A DNA stretch of 64,000 nt from Orobanche coerulescens (taxonomy: Eukaryota > Streptophyta > Magnoliopsida > Lamiales > Orobanchaceae): positions 38,152,501 through 38,216,500 of the forward strand of contig CM065818.1 of the NCBI GenBank assembly GCA_033398695.1, given 5' to 3'. Shown here one piece after another: positions 53,503 to 64,000 of the stretch. Within the stretch, counting starts at the first letter, position 1; each line of letters starts with the position of its first letter. Below the pieces are notes generated by a model that saw only the letters and a list, made by a program, of their open reading frames with translations, did not search any database and was not told the origin of the DNA. The position numbers were made by a program, and so were the translations under genes.

Positions 53503-54162
53503 ATACTCGCCACCTCGGTCCGACTGAAGTGCTTTGATATGATTACCATTTTGTTTCTCGACTAGGGCCTTGAATTCCTAGAATTTCTCAAAAGCCTCGG
53601 ATTTATGTTTCATTAAGTATACATAACCATACCTAGTATGATCATTTGTAAACGTAATAAATTATTGATATCCGTCACGTGCTGCTTCCAAAGCACCACA
53701 AACGTCAGTATGGATTAATCACAGTTTATCAGCGGCTCTTTCAAAAGTCCCTGTGAAGGGGGACTTAGTCATTTTGCCTTTAAGGCAAGATTCACAAGTA
53801 GGAAATGGATCCGATCCCAATGGACCCATAAGTCCATCCTTTTCCATCTTGTAAACCTTGGTCTGACCAACATGACCAAGTCTTAGATGCCATTTTAAAA
53901 CTTGATTGGTTTCATCCCTACCACGTTTTCTAGTCATAGTATTCACAACTACTTTGTTGTTGAGATTTAGATGATACAATCCATTTAACAATGTAGCAGT
54001 GCCCACTAGTTTATTTCTAAAATAAATTTTGCAGGAACCATCACCAATGAAAAATGAAAAACCTTTTCGGTCCATGACCGGAATGGATACAATGTTTTTG
54101 TGCCCCTTGGGCAAAACAAGTACATCTTCTAAAGTCAAAACAAAGTCAGATTCTAAACCCAA
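53503..54162 (-). pseudogene. Copia array unit 1: GAG-pre-integrase and integrase N-terminal part
   Basis: The open stretch 54162-53719 encodes VLVLPKGHKNIVSIPVMDRK, NKLVGTATLLNGLYHLNLNN, LKWHLRLGHVGQTKVYKMEK and CESCLKGKMTKSPF, a standard GAG-pre-integrase domain with the HHCC ligands of integrase. From 53700 to 53503 the frame changes and the core start is broken by stops. One is a TAG at 53578-53580 (KF-stop-EFKALVEKQ) that unit 2 shares. Confidence 0.85.
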
Positions 54163-54171
54163 AAGAAGTGA

Positions 54172-55179
54172 TCATATGTCAGTCGCCTCGACACTATGCC
54201 CGCTTCCGACTATGATCATAACTTCTCCAGATCCAAGCTTCCTACTTTGTTCCAGATCCTGATTCACGGTACAAATATGAGAACTAGCACTTAATCCAGA
54301 TTCTAGAAGTAGAAAATACAAAGAGCGTAACAATTTGTTTCCAAAACTAAAAGTTACAGACGAAGTGCCATGAAGAATCGGACAGTCTCTAGCCCAGTGG
54401 CCCAGCTCACCGCACTTGAGACAAGCATCCTTCTTCTTCTTGTTCTTCAGAACCATCGGGGCCTTGCCCTTACCCTTAAGGTCCTTAGCTTGTGGTCCAG
54501 TCCGCTTCGTGGTCTTTTTCTTCTTATTCTTAGACCTCTGAGGTCCAGAAGATATCACAAGAGCAGACTCCTTCATCCGCGGAGTCTTCAAATGAGACTA
54601 AGAAGTCACAAGTTTGTTCATTAGCCCACTAAATTACATGCAATCTCATTGCGGTTGAAGTTCATAACAAGCGTGAGAAGGAATCAGGGAGAGACTGTAG
54701 GATAAGGTCGGTTTGGAGAGAAGTATCCATTTTAAAATCAAGAGCCTCCAATCTCTCAATCATGGATATCATTTTGAGGACGTGTTCCCCAACCTTCTCA
54801 CCTTCCTTCATCCTTGCACCGAACAATTGCTTGGATATCTCATATCTAGCAGTTCTGCTATGATCACCATAAAGCTCGGTTAAGTGAGATAGAATCTTCC
54901 TAGCAGAAGTCATTTTCTCATGAGCTCTCTGAAGCTCATTAGACATGGAAGCCATCATATAAGCACGGACTTTCACGTCATCCTTAACCCACTTTTCGTG
55001 GTTTTCAATCTCTTCCTGATTGGCTTGGGTCCGCACAGGAGGCGCCGGAATGTCCGTCTCCAAGACGTATCCCAGTGTCTCTATACTGAGGACAATCATC
55101 GACATTGGAGCCAATCCACAAAGTTAGGTCCCATTAAGGTGTTCTTTTCGAGTAGAATTGCGAGTGGATTCATTGTCAT
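54172..55179 (-). pseudogene. Copia array unit 1: gag, zinc knuckle and protease remnant
   Basis: The start is the ATG at 55179 (MTMNPLAILLEKNTL). An indel near 55105 shifts the frame. The UBN2-type domain is open at 55114-54662: IENHEKWVKDDVKVRAYMM, ILSHLTELYGDHSRTARYEI and LFGARMKEGEKVGEHVLKMI. A TAG at 54598-54600 precedes KTPRMKESALVISSG. The basic K-rich stretch and an intact CCHC knuckle CLKCGELGHWARDC follow. The protease region is degraded (ASSHICTVNQ recognisable). Unit 2 shares the TAG but lacks the early frameshift. Confidence 0.85.
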
Positions 55180-56828
55180 ATTGAGATTTGAGTCTGCATT
55201 AAGTACGATAGATTAATTAGTGACTCATTCAATTATGTTCTGAGTATAGAATTAAGGTCTTTTCTATTCTTGTTACCCAGCTCCCACTATTTTTATCGGA
55301 ATAACACACTCACATGTGATATCCGGAAGTATCGTCGCTCTACTTCATAGTGGTGATCGAGTTCTTTATAAATCTTAATAGAGGGCAACCGAACAAGTTT
55401 CTAGTATATTAATTTTCATAAAGTGGTGTCCAACACCAACCCATCTAATGGATGATTCGATCTTCTTTTTCCCCTTGTTCACTCCCCTCAACCTATACGA
55501 TTTCTATGGTTCGTGAACAAGTTAAGTTTATACCATCGACGCAAATCAGTTTCACAATTGAATCTTATCCGGCAACCTATCAGGTTTCTAGGGATAAAAT
55601 TTGCTCCAACCGAAGGCATCTAATGCGCTCCCGGTAATTTATCCGTCCTCCCCAAACGACTACCCCGATAACTCGGAAGCATAGCACATCCGGTTTGGAT
55701 TTCAATTTCCCGAAAACTCGATGGAGGGAAGGAAAACCTTGAAACCTTATAAACTTAATTATTTGTTGTGGGAGAATTATCGCGATTAACGTTACACTTT
55801 GCACATTAATCATTTAAGCGCGTTTGTGGCATTCATACAACATGAAACAACCATTCACAACCTAGTTGCTACCAACATGTGGTTCATGGACCGTTCCTAG
55901 AAAACAAAAACTCCGTAATCTAATTACAAGTCTTCGTCTTGAATATTCGTCTTCTCGAAATGGATCTTCCTCCGGTCTTCGTCATTACATATAAATTTTA
56001 CATTGAAAATTGCATCCTAGATACAAATTTTTCTAGTAAAATAAATAGGCTCAAAACGGCCTTTACAACCCAATCGAATAAAACGAACGATTCAAAACTA
56101 AGTCCACGAACCACATCCCCATTCAAAAGCATTCATCCAATAAATACTATATAAATGAAAAGCATAGAGATACATTGATCCAATCAACAATACGAACCGA
56201 TCAAATCGATTCACCTAATCGGTAATATGATAACATTCAAAATAATTCGGTCGACCATAAGTATTCCAATTAATCAAATTTCCCTTATAAAATGAAATAC
56301 CATAAATAATTTTAATCATATTAATTCCAATTTAACATGCGGGAGATTAATTTTCAAGAATACATGGAAAAATCGAGCCAGGGCAAAAAAGGGCTGCCTG
56401 GCCGAGTCACCTCAGCTGGCAGATGGCCTGCATGACCGAAGTCACGCTCGGCAGTGCCGGCACGGCCCGTGTCTCTGACACGGTCGGTCTGCACTGGCGA
56501 TGGCACTGGGATCGCGGACACGGCCCGTGTCTGACACGGCCGAGTCACCCTGGCGACTTCACGCCTTTGTCCGAGAAAAATCGTCGACGACGATTCGAGC
56601 TCGATTTTCGACCGGATATCGATATCAATATTTTTCAACATTCATATCTTCAATATAAATCATATTTCCAAGAAATTAAGATTTATATTTAGACATAAAC
56701 TTAGGAAAATTATTTCTACAACGATCGTAAAACTATATACCTCGTTTATGACTAATATGATTGCTAATCTTTCACCATATAATCTAGCATTCCAAATGCC
56801 TATATCGTTTATACATTCGCAAGACCTA
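55180..56828 (-). other. Long untranslated leader, unit 1
   Basis: It spans 1.65 kb between primer site and gag with no gene. Near the primer site (56440-56560) it contains GC-rich inverted motifs such as GACACGGCCCGTGTC and ACACGGCCGAGTCA. Unit 2 has the same leader at 62331-63971. Confidence 0.7.
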
Positions 56829-56841
56829 CGCTATGATAGCA
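56829..56841 (-). other. Primer binding site, unit 1
   Basis: The minus strand reads TGCTATCATAGCG one base inside LTR2. Unit 2 has TGGTATCATAGCG at the same place. Both are variants of the initiator tRNA-Met primer sequence; unit 1 carries one more change. Confidence 0.75.
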
Positions 56842-56842
56842 C

Positions 56843-58858
56843 TGTTGGGATTCGGTGCCTAAAACGGTCAGTGAAGCAAGAAACGAAAATTAATTTGATC
56901 CGAATCCCTACGAGGATCGATCGAGCTACGATATACGAATATCAAAACGAATAACAAGAGATATAGAAACTCACCCTTGTAGTCCGTTGATTAGATGGAT
57001 AACCTTCTCTTGAGCTATTCCCAAGCTTTGCTTGATCTCTACGAATCTATTCCGCTTCAAGCCCTTGAACGATCCAACGCCGAAAGCACCGCGTCTCTAC
57101 TTGCCACGCGAGGAAAAACGACGGAATGACAACACTTTGCTATCCTCCGAGGATACGGCTAGAGCTAGGTGATGAAGCTATTGATTTTGATGAATATACT
57201 CCAAGTATGTTTATCAAAATTCTCTCAATATTTTTCTCTCAATTTTCTCCAAGAAAATGAAAAGAAGTTAGTGAAGAAGATGAAGATGAGTATGAACACC
57301 ATGAAATGAACTCTAAGTTCTTTTCTCTCTCTCCTTCTTTCATCCTTACGTCTCTCTCTCTCTCTCAAAGTGTGAAATATGTATGTGATATTATATCTTC
57401 TCAATCACAAGTCTACATATTATTCTTTATACACCTTCCACCAACTTATACAACTCATTCACATGAGAGGTATCCCCACCATGTCAATATCATCCATATA
57501 AAATGGAAACAAAAGACAAGGGGAAATTAGGTGGAAAAGAGGAGGGTGGCCATGATGAAAACGGACGAGTTCGGTTCGCTTTCGGACTCGAAAGTCCAAA
57601 CAGATAAACTCCGATTCCGTTTCGATGTATTTATATCGATTAATTAATCCAATTAATTAAACATATCAAATACAAAATAATATAATTAATTTCTCCAAGA
57701 AATAATTATATACATGAATTAAATTAATCACCCAGTAATTTATTTAATTCATTAGGCCGTAAATCAATTTATCCAATAAATCGATTTAGACATCTAATGT
57801 CCCAAATTTAGATATCCAATATCTAATACACATAATGAGAGAATTAGCTTGATTCATTTCGTCGTCAATCCTAATGCGCGACTCGGTAGGTCCGTCTCAG
57901 TCAGCAATGGGAGGAACCAAAGAGTAGTAGCACCACCTAGCCAGCCTGGCGGCCTACACTGTACTTAATCGAGAACGAATGATTGGGATCATTCAAGAAC
58001 CATTCTGTCGTGAATACCAAGACACGTATAAACCCTTCTTTCAAATGTCCCGATCAAGTTATAGGGTCACGGTACCAAACCCTATCTGTACTTGACGCTA
58101 TGCATGCGTTAATGCAAATCGAGATCATCGAGCTCTCGTGTATCTAATACAGCTAGCTCCAATGCTTTGGCCAAAGACTTATGATCTCATCTGCCAATAA
58201 CCGCATAGGACATATAACCCGCTCACTCACGGGAGAAAGAATTCTATCTTGGTATTCAAGAGACTCGCTACTTGCCCATCAAGATGCACGTCGAGGTTGA
58301 CCCCCGCCTTCCGGTTTATAGGGTCGAACTACTCTAATGAAAATCTTGACGTCACAAGCACATCCCTACTAAATCCTCAAGTCGAAGGTTCACGAATACC
58401 TATCACAACCTTTCGATTCCATCATTGGTGTCCGGAGTGAAATCCGTGTGATGAATCGAGGGTGAATCGGTTCGAGTATACTAATCCAATTAGCATACCT
58501 ATAACGTGTGCTCCCACTAACCATTAGTGTTCGACAGGCACTCTCCATGTAAAAGAACACGTCATACAAGTCTTCACATAAACTTAACGCCCAGTCAAGT
58601 TTCATCGACTTATGACGATTAAGTATTTGAGCTATAAACCTTTCCAAAGGTCGAACCCCTTATCCAATAAGGAGTGGAACGCTTTGCTCTCAAATACACG
58701 GACTAGTTTCCATATGTTTATTTACGAGTTAGGAATGCCAAGAACTACCAAGAAATAAAGAAACATTCATTTGCCTTATATAAATGGTTTACATAATTAC
58801 AAGTACAATGCCCTCACTCAACAACCTCTGAGTGGCATTCGAGGGCATACTCCTAACA
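56843..58858 (-). repeat. LTR2 of the Copia array, shared by both units
   Basis: It is 2016 bp, TGTTGGGATTCGGTG to GGCATACTCCTAACA. It serves as the 5' LTR of unit 1 and the 3' LTR of unit 2. It is closely similar to LTR1; most differences are small indels and clustered changes, including a short extra stretch near 57948-57970. Confidence 0.92.
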
Positions 58859-58909
58859 ATCTCCCACTTGCACTCAATGCCACACACTATGGTATCTAAT
58901 ACCATATGT

Positions 58910-59850
58910 TCTCCAGATGACGCTCTAAGCTAATCTGAGAAACTGGCTAGGTCAGTGGATCGGCGACGAGTCGGCCGACTTGACTCAATGTATCTCTTTG
59001 CGAACGAATGCTCTTACGAGATGATACTCTCTCTCAATATGTTTGGTACTATTATGAAACCTTGGCTCCTAGGCACGTGCTCTGCTCGTGGCGTAGCACA
59101 GTGTCACGTGAAGTTTACCCAGTAACTTCTAAATTCTTCCTTTGGAGGCCTGCGAGGCCGCTTTATACTCGGCTAACAGTGGAATTAGCGATCGCGCTAT
59201 TCTTGGCACTATGCCAAGATACTGCTCCTCCATTAAGAGTAAATGTAGGCAGTAGACATAGAATCGTCTTTTCTCGTTTGGAAGTCCAATACGGTGAATC
59301 CCATCACATTCGTGTCTCCACCACCATATAAGAACCAGATCTCTAGTCCTTCTAAAGTACTTGAGAACGTTCTTTATGGCGGTCTAATGTTCCCGAATCA
59401 AGGTTAGCTCGAAACCTACTTACCACGCTCCCAAAGATGCGCAATGTCGTCTCGTACACAATAAAGCATATGTGAGGCTACCCACCGCCGAATCATATGG
59501 TATATAACTGATTTCCTTTCATTGTTCCTCACTTTGAGGACACATCTTCAAGGTGAGTTTTATTCCATGTCGCATCGGTAGGAACCCTCTTTTAGAATCA
59601 TCCATCTTAAATCGCTTTAAGATCTTATCTATATAGAGGGCTTGGGAAAGACCTATTGCTCTCTTCGCTCTATCCCGGTAGAGTCGAATACCAAGAATAT
59701 AGGTAGCTTCTCCCAAGTCTTTCATGCAGAAATTACTCGAAATCCAAGCTTTCCAATCGAGCATTCCCACATCATTTCCTATTAGTAGAATGTCATCTAC
59801 ATATAGTACTTAGAATGTGATCTTGCTCCGACTAACCCTCTTGTATACAC
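58910..59850 (-). pseudogene. Copia array unit 2: reverse transcriptase C-terminal half and RNase H, broken
   Basis: It has the same content as 51750-52690: catalytic LYVDDILLIGND, then WISSNFCMKDLGEATYILGI and ILKRFKMDDSKRGFLPM in the open stretch 59770-59519, then a frameshifted RNase H remnant. It lacks the same N-terminal half of the polymerase, with the junction at the equivalent point (about 59960-59890). This shared deletion shows both units descend from one already defective element. Confidence 0.85.
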
Positions 59851-59963
59851 AAGATTCCTCTTCATTTTGAACGAAGTCAGACTCTTTGACCGTCTCATCA
59901 AAATGAAGGTCCCAACTACATGAAGATCACATACCCATTTCATGGAGTCTATATCCACCATTG

Positions 59964-60653
59964 CTAGGTCATTGGTCGTGGGTCGGTCTCTTGTTTATCA
60001 CGTGGAACCTCGAGGAAACCCAGTTCCTCCAAGTGCATAAAACTATACCTCTCAGGTAATTGAGACACCCTACTAGACCTATGAGGTGGTTGTACTTGTG
60101 TTTCAGAAGGTTCGGTTCCAATTTCTTGCACAGGTGTCTCCTTAGGAGTTTCATTGTATTCTTCCAAAGAAATACTTCTACCTGCTCCGCCTTCCTGAAT
60201 GAACTCATCTTCCAGGAAGTGTGCTTGTAAAGCAACAACGAGCCTTCGATCTTCGGGCATGTAGAATAGATATCCCATCATCCCAGACGGGAATCCAATG
60301 AAACGTCCCTTCGCAGACCTAGCTTCCAACTTTTCCACCTTAGTCTTCTTGACATAGGCGGGACATCCCCAAATCCTAATATGATTAAGACTTGGTTTCC
60401 TTCCTTCCCACATCTCATGTGGAGTTTTTGGAACGGATTTGGAAGGACATCTGTTCATGATATATGCGGTAGTCAGGAGTGCATACCCCCATAGGTAAAT
60501 CGGCAAGTCAGTATAGCCTAGCATGGAACGGACCATGTTCAACAGGGTCCGGTTCCTTCTTTCTGACACACCATTTAACTGAGGAGTACCTGGAGGTGTT
60601 AGTTGTGAAACTATTCCATGTTCTTTAAGGAACTCGTCAAACTCCATACTCAT
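59964..60653 (-). pseudogene. Copia array unit 2: integrase C-terminal half and linker (229 codons open)
   Basis: It is almost identical to 52813-53502, with the catalytic Glu in GVSERRNRT and the same linker and end point. Differences include LLNMVRSMLGYTDLP in place of TVNMVRSMLNYLDLP; the unit 2 version is closer to what is usual in this protein family. The catalytic Asp motif SDRGGEYM is just upstream. The frame has no start of its own and is a fragment of the polyprotein. Confidence 0.88.
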
Positions 60654-61320
60654 ATACTCGCCACCTCGGTCCGACTGAAGTGCTTTGATATGATTACCAG
60701 TTTGTTTCTCGACTAGGGCCTTGAATTCCTAGAATTTCTCAAAAGCCTCGGATTTATGTTTCATTAAGTATACATAACCATACCTAGTATGATCATTTGT
60801 AAACGTAATAAATTATTGATATCCGTCACGTGCTGCTTCCAAAGCACCACAAACGCGTCGATGGATTAATCACGCTTATCGGCTCTTTCAAAAGTCCTGT
60901 GAAGGGGGACTTAGTCATTTTGCCTTTAAGGCAAGATTCACAAGTAGGAAAGGGATCCGATCCCAATGGACCCATAAGTCCATCCTTTTCCATCTTGTAA
61001 ACCTTGGTCTGACCAACATGACCAAGTCTTAGATGCCATTTTAAAACTTGATTGGTTTCATCCCTACCACGTTTTCTAGTCATAGTATTCACAACTACTT
61101 TGTTGTTGAGATTTAGATGATACAATCCATTTAACAATGTAGCAGTGCCCACTAGTTTATTTCTAAAATAAATTTTGCAGGAACCATCACCAATGAAAAA
61201 TGAAAAACCTTTTCGGTCCATGACCGGAATGGATACAATGTTTTTGTGCCCCTTGGGCAAAACAAGTACATCTTCTAAAGTCAAAACAAAGTCGATTCTA
61301 AACCCAAAAGAAGTGATCAT
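60654..61320 (-). pseudogene. Copia array unit 2: GAG-pre-integrase and integrase N-terminal part
   Basis: The open stretch 61320-60826 carries the same GAG-pre-integrase motifs as unit 1 (VLVLPKGHKNIVSIPVMDRK, LKWHLRLGHVGQTKVYKMEK, CESCLKGKMTKSPF). The integrase core start is broken, with the shared TAG at 60729-60731. The frame around 60890-60860 differs from unit 1 by small indels. Confidence 0.85.
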
Positions 61321-61406
61321 ATGTCACCGCCTCGACACTATGCCCGCTCCGACTATGATCATAACTTCTCCGCATCCAAGCTTCCTACTTTGTTCCGCAT
61401 CCCGAT

Positions 61407-62330
61407 TCACGGTACAAATATGAGAACTAGCACGAGAATCCAAAGATCTAGGAAGTAGAAAATACAAGAGTGAGAACAATTTGTTTCCAAAACTAAAAGT
61501 TCTGTACCTGAAGTGCCATGAAGAATCGGACAGTCTCTAGCCCAGTGGCCCAGCTCACCGCACTTGAGACAAGCATCCTTCTTCTTCTTGTTCTTCAGAA
61601 CCATCGGGGCCTTGCCCTTACCCTTAAGGTCCTTAGCTTGTGGTCCAGTCCGCTTCGTGGTCTTTTTCTTCTTATTCTTAGACCTCTGAGGTCCAGAAGA
61701 TATCACAAGAGCAGACTCCTTCATCCGCGGAGTCTTCATCTGAGACTAAGCAGTCACAAGTTTGTTCATTAGCCCAGCTAAATTACATGCAATCTCATTG
61801 CAGTTGAAGTTCATAACAAACTGTGAGAAGGAATCAGGGAGAGACTGTAGGATAAGGTCGGTTTGGAGAGAAGTATCCATTTTAAAATCAAGAGCCTCCA
61901 ATCTCTCAATCATGGATATCATTTTGAGGACGTGTTCCCCAACCTTCTCACCTTCCTTCATCCTTGCACCGAACAATTGCTTGGATATCTCATATCTAGC
62001 AGTTCTGCTATGATCACCATAAAGCTCGGTTAAGTGAGATAGAATCTTCCTAGCAGAAGTCATTTTCTCATGAGCTCTCTGAAGCTCATTAGACATGGAA
62101 GCCATCATATAAGCACGGACTTTCACGTCATCCTTAACCCACTTTTCGTGGTTTTCAATCTCTTCCTGATTGGCTTGGGTCCGCACAGGAGGCGCCGGAA
62201 TGTCCGTCTCCAAGACGTATCCCAGTGTCTCTATACTGAGGACAATCATCAGATTGCGGAGCCAATCCACAAAGTTAGGTCCCATTAAGGTGTTCTTTTC
62301 GAGTAGAATTGCGAGTGGATTCATTGTCAT
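61407..62330 (-). pseudogene. Copia array unit 2: gag, zinc knuckle and protease remnant
   Basis: It starts at ATG 62330 (MTMNPLAILLEKNTLMGPNF). The UBN2-type domain is open to a TAG at 61746-61748, 194 codons; the frame then continues with MKTPRMKESALVISSG and the intact knuckle CLKCGELGHWARDC. The protease region is frameshifted; DSRASSHICT is readable, with the catalytic Asp kept but Arg in place of Gly in the usual DSGA. This is the better preserved of the two gag copies. Confidence 0.85.
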
Positions 62331-63971
62331 ATTGAGATTTGAGTCTGCATTAAGTACGATAGATTAATTAGTGACTCATTCAATTATGTTCTGAGTATAG
62401 AATTAAGGTCTTTTCTATTCTTGTTACCCAGCTCCCACTATTTTTATCGGAATAACACACTCACATGTGATATCCGGAAGTATCGTCGCTCTACTTCATA
62501 GTGGTGATCGAGTTCTTTATAAATCTTAATAGAGGGCAACCGAACAAGTTTCTAGTATATTAATTTTCATAAAGTGGTGTCCAACACCAACCCATCTAAT
62601 GGATGATTCGATCTTCTTTTTCCCCTTGTTCACTCCCCTCAACCTATACGATTTCTATGGTTCGTGAACAAGTTAAGTTTATACCATCGACGCAAATCGG
62701 TTTCACAATCAATCTTATCCGCAACCTATCGGGTTTCTAGGGATAAAATTTGCTCCAACCGAAGGCATCTAATGCGCTCCGGTAATTTATCCGTCCTCCC
62801 CAAACGACTACCCCGATAACTCGGAAGCATAGCACATCCGGTTTGATTTCAATTTCGAAAACTCGATGGAGGAAGGAAAACCTTGAAACCTTATAAACTT
62901 AATTATTTGTTGTGGGAGAATTATCGCGATTAACGTTACACTTTGCACATTAATCATTTAAGCGCGTTTGTGGCATTCATACAACATGAAACAACCATTC
63001 ACAACCTAGTTGCTACCAACATGTGGTTCATGGACCGTTCCTAGAAAACAAAAACTCCGTAATCTAATTACAAGTCTTCGTCTTGAATCTTCGTCTTCTC
63101 GAAATGGATCTTCCTCCGGTCTTCGTCATTACATATAAATTTTACATTGAAAATTGCATCCTAGATACAAATTTTTCTAGTAAAATAAATAGGCTCAAAA
63201 CGGCCTTTACAACCCAATCGAATAAAACGAACGATTCAAAACTAAGTCCACGAACCACATCCCCATTCAAAAGCATTCATCCAATAAATACTATATAAAT
63301 GAAAAGCATAGAGATACATTGATCCAATCAACAATACGAACCGATCAAATCGATTCACCTAATCGGTAATATGATAACATTCAAAATAATTCGGTCGACC
63401 ATAAGTATTCCAATTAATCAAATTTCCCTTATAAAATGAAATACCATAAATAATTTTAATCATATTAATTCCAATTTAACATGCGAGATTAATTTTCAAG
63501 AATACATGGAAAAATCGAGCTGGCAAAAAAGTACGCTGGCCGAGTCACTCGGCTGACTTTCCGGCAGATCGCGGCATGACCGAAGTCACGCTCGGCACCG
63601 CCGGCCGCACGGCCGTGTCTCCCGACACGGTCGGTCTGCCTGGCAGTCCTGGGATCGCTGACACGGCCCGTGTCACTGACACGGCCGAGTCACCTGGCAG
63701 CCTTCACGCCTTTGTCCAAAAAATCGTCCGACGATTCGGAGCTCGATTTTCGACCGGATATCCAATATCAATATTTTTCAACATTCATATCTTCAATATA
63801 AATCATATTTCCAAGAAATTAAGATTTATATTTAGACATAAACTTACGAAAAATATAACTACAACGAACGTAAAAATATATACCACGATTATGACTAAAA
63901 TGATTCCAAATCATTCACCATATAATCAAGCATTCCAAATGCCAATATCGTATATACAATCGCAAGACCTA
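62331..63971 (-). other. Long untranslated leader, unit 2
   Basis: It is the same as 55180-56828, with GC-rich inverted motifs at about 63590-63700. No gene is seen. Short plus-strand frames are repeated in both leaders simply because the DNA is duplicated. Confidence 0.7.
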
Positions 63972-63984
63972 CGCTATGATACCA
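63972..63984 (-). other. Primer binding site, unit 2
   Basis: The minus strand reads TGGTATCATAGCG one base inside LTR3, an initiator tRNA-Met-type primer site. Confidence 0.82.
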
Positions 63985-63985
63985 C

Positions 63986-64000
63986 TGTTGGGATTCGGTG
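63986..64000 (-). repeat. Start of LTR3, cut by the window edge
   Basis: TGTTGGGATTCGGTG is identical to the first 15 bases of LTR1 and LTR2. Confidence 0.85.

Larger units (their letters stand above)
49682..64000 (-). mobile_element. Tandem Copia array: LTR-interior-LTR-interior-LTR, running off the right edge
   Basis: LTR1 49682-51689, interior 1 51690-56842, LTR2 56843-58858, interior 2 58859-63985, LTR3 from 63986. The period is about 7.15 kb. Each interior has a polypurine tract at its left and a primer site at its right, so both units have the same minus orientation and share LTR2. Both carry the same reverse transcriptase deletion and the same in-frame TAG codons. GAACG (49677-49681) is the expected left target duplication; the right one is outside the window. 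Confidence 0.9.

Noticed and set aside
51690..64000. Two independent Copia insertions side by side
   Set aside because: There is no DNA between the units, only one shared LTR in the middle, and the defects are shared; recombination or multimer integration fits better.

Overview
The window is plant nuclear DNA made almost entirely of transposable elements; I found no intact host gene. Evidence for a flowering plant is the co-occurrence of Ty1/copia and Ty3/gypsy (chromovirus-type) LTR retrotransposons with initiator-tRNA-Met-type primer sites, a CACTA transposon, a Mutator-like element, a TS/Au-like SINE tail and an RTE-like LINE. The LTR and SINE types suggest a dicot, possibly an asterid, but that is a weak inference.

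Region 1 (1-21370) is one old Copia element, here called H1, on the minus strand and cut by the left window edge. It carries three separate insertions: a gag-only Copia derivative (859-5839, target duplication GGAAT), an unclassified GC-rich insert (about 6616-7206), and a Gypsy element, Gypsy-1 (7562-20822, duplication ATAAT). Gypsy-1 has its own insertions: a MULE in its 3' LTR (8493-9989, duplication AAATTCCTTG) and a CACTA element in its 5' LTR (16801-19579, duplication AAC). Region 2 (21371-21821) is unassigned flanking DNA. Region 3 (21822-31103) is a 9.3 kb non-coding LTR element of the LARD type with two 3442-bp LTRs (duplication GTAAG).

Region 4 (31109-45910) is a LINE fragment split by a plus-strand Gypsy element, Gypsy-3 (31953-44320, duplication ATAGG). 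Gypsy-3 has a near-complete gag-pol with a few premature stops, and a related solo LTR sits inside its integrase region (39008-41392, duplication CTTAT). The end of its 3' LTR plus adjoining LINE DNA is tandemly duplicated (43321-45910). Region 5 (about 46100-49681) is a decayed Copia element. Region 6 (49682-64000) is a related Copia element arranged LTR-interior-LTR-interior-LTR, two 7.15-kb units sharing the middle LTR, running off the right edge.

None of the autonomous-type elements here has an undamaged set of enzymes. The most notable pattern is regulatory. In five LTR families, a cluster of short GC-containing palindromes lies just upstream of a TATA box in U3. The motif differs by family: TTACGTACGTAA-like in the gag-only Copia and Gypsy-1, ten exact TAGCGTGCGCTA copies in the LARD, GTGCCGCGGCAC in Gypsy-3, and an 18-bp GGGGCGCGCCCC-centred palindrome in H1. 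Other points of interest are a fold-back inverted repeat at the 3' end of the gag-only element, spliced-looking exons carried by the CACTA, and the triple-LTR array. All boundaries and counts were read by eye; no searches or alignments were run.
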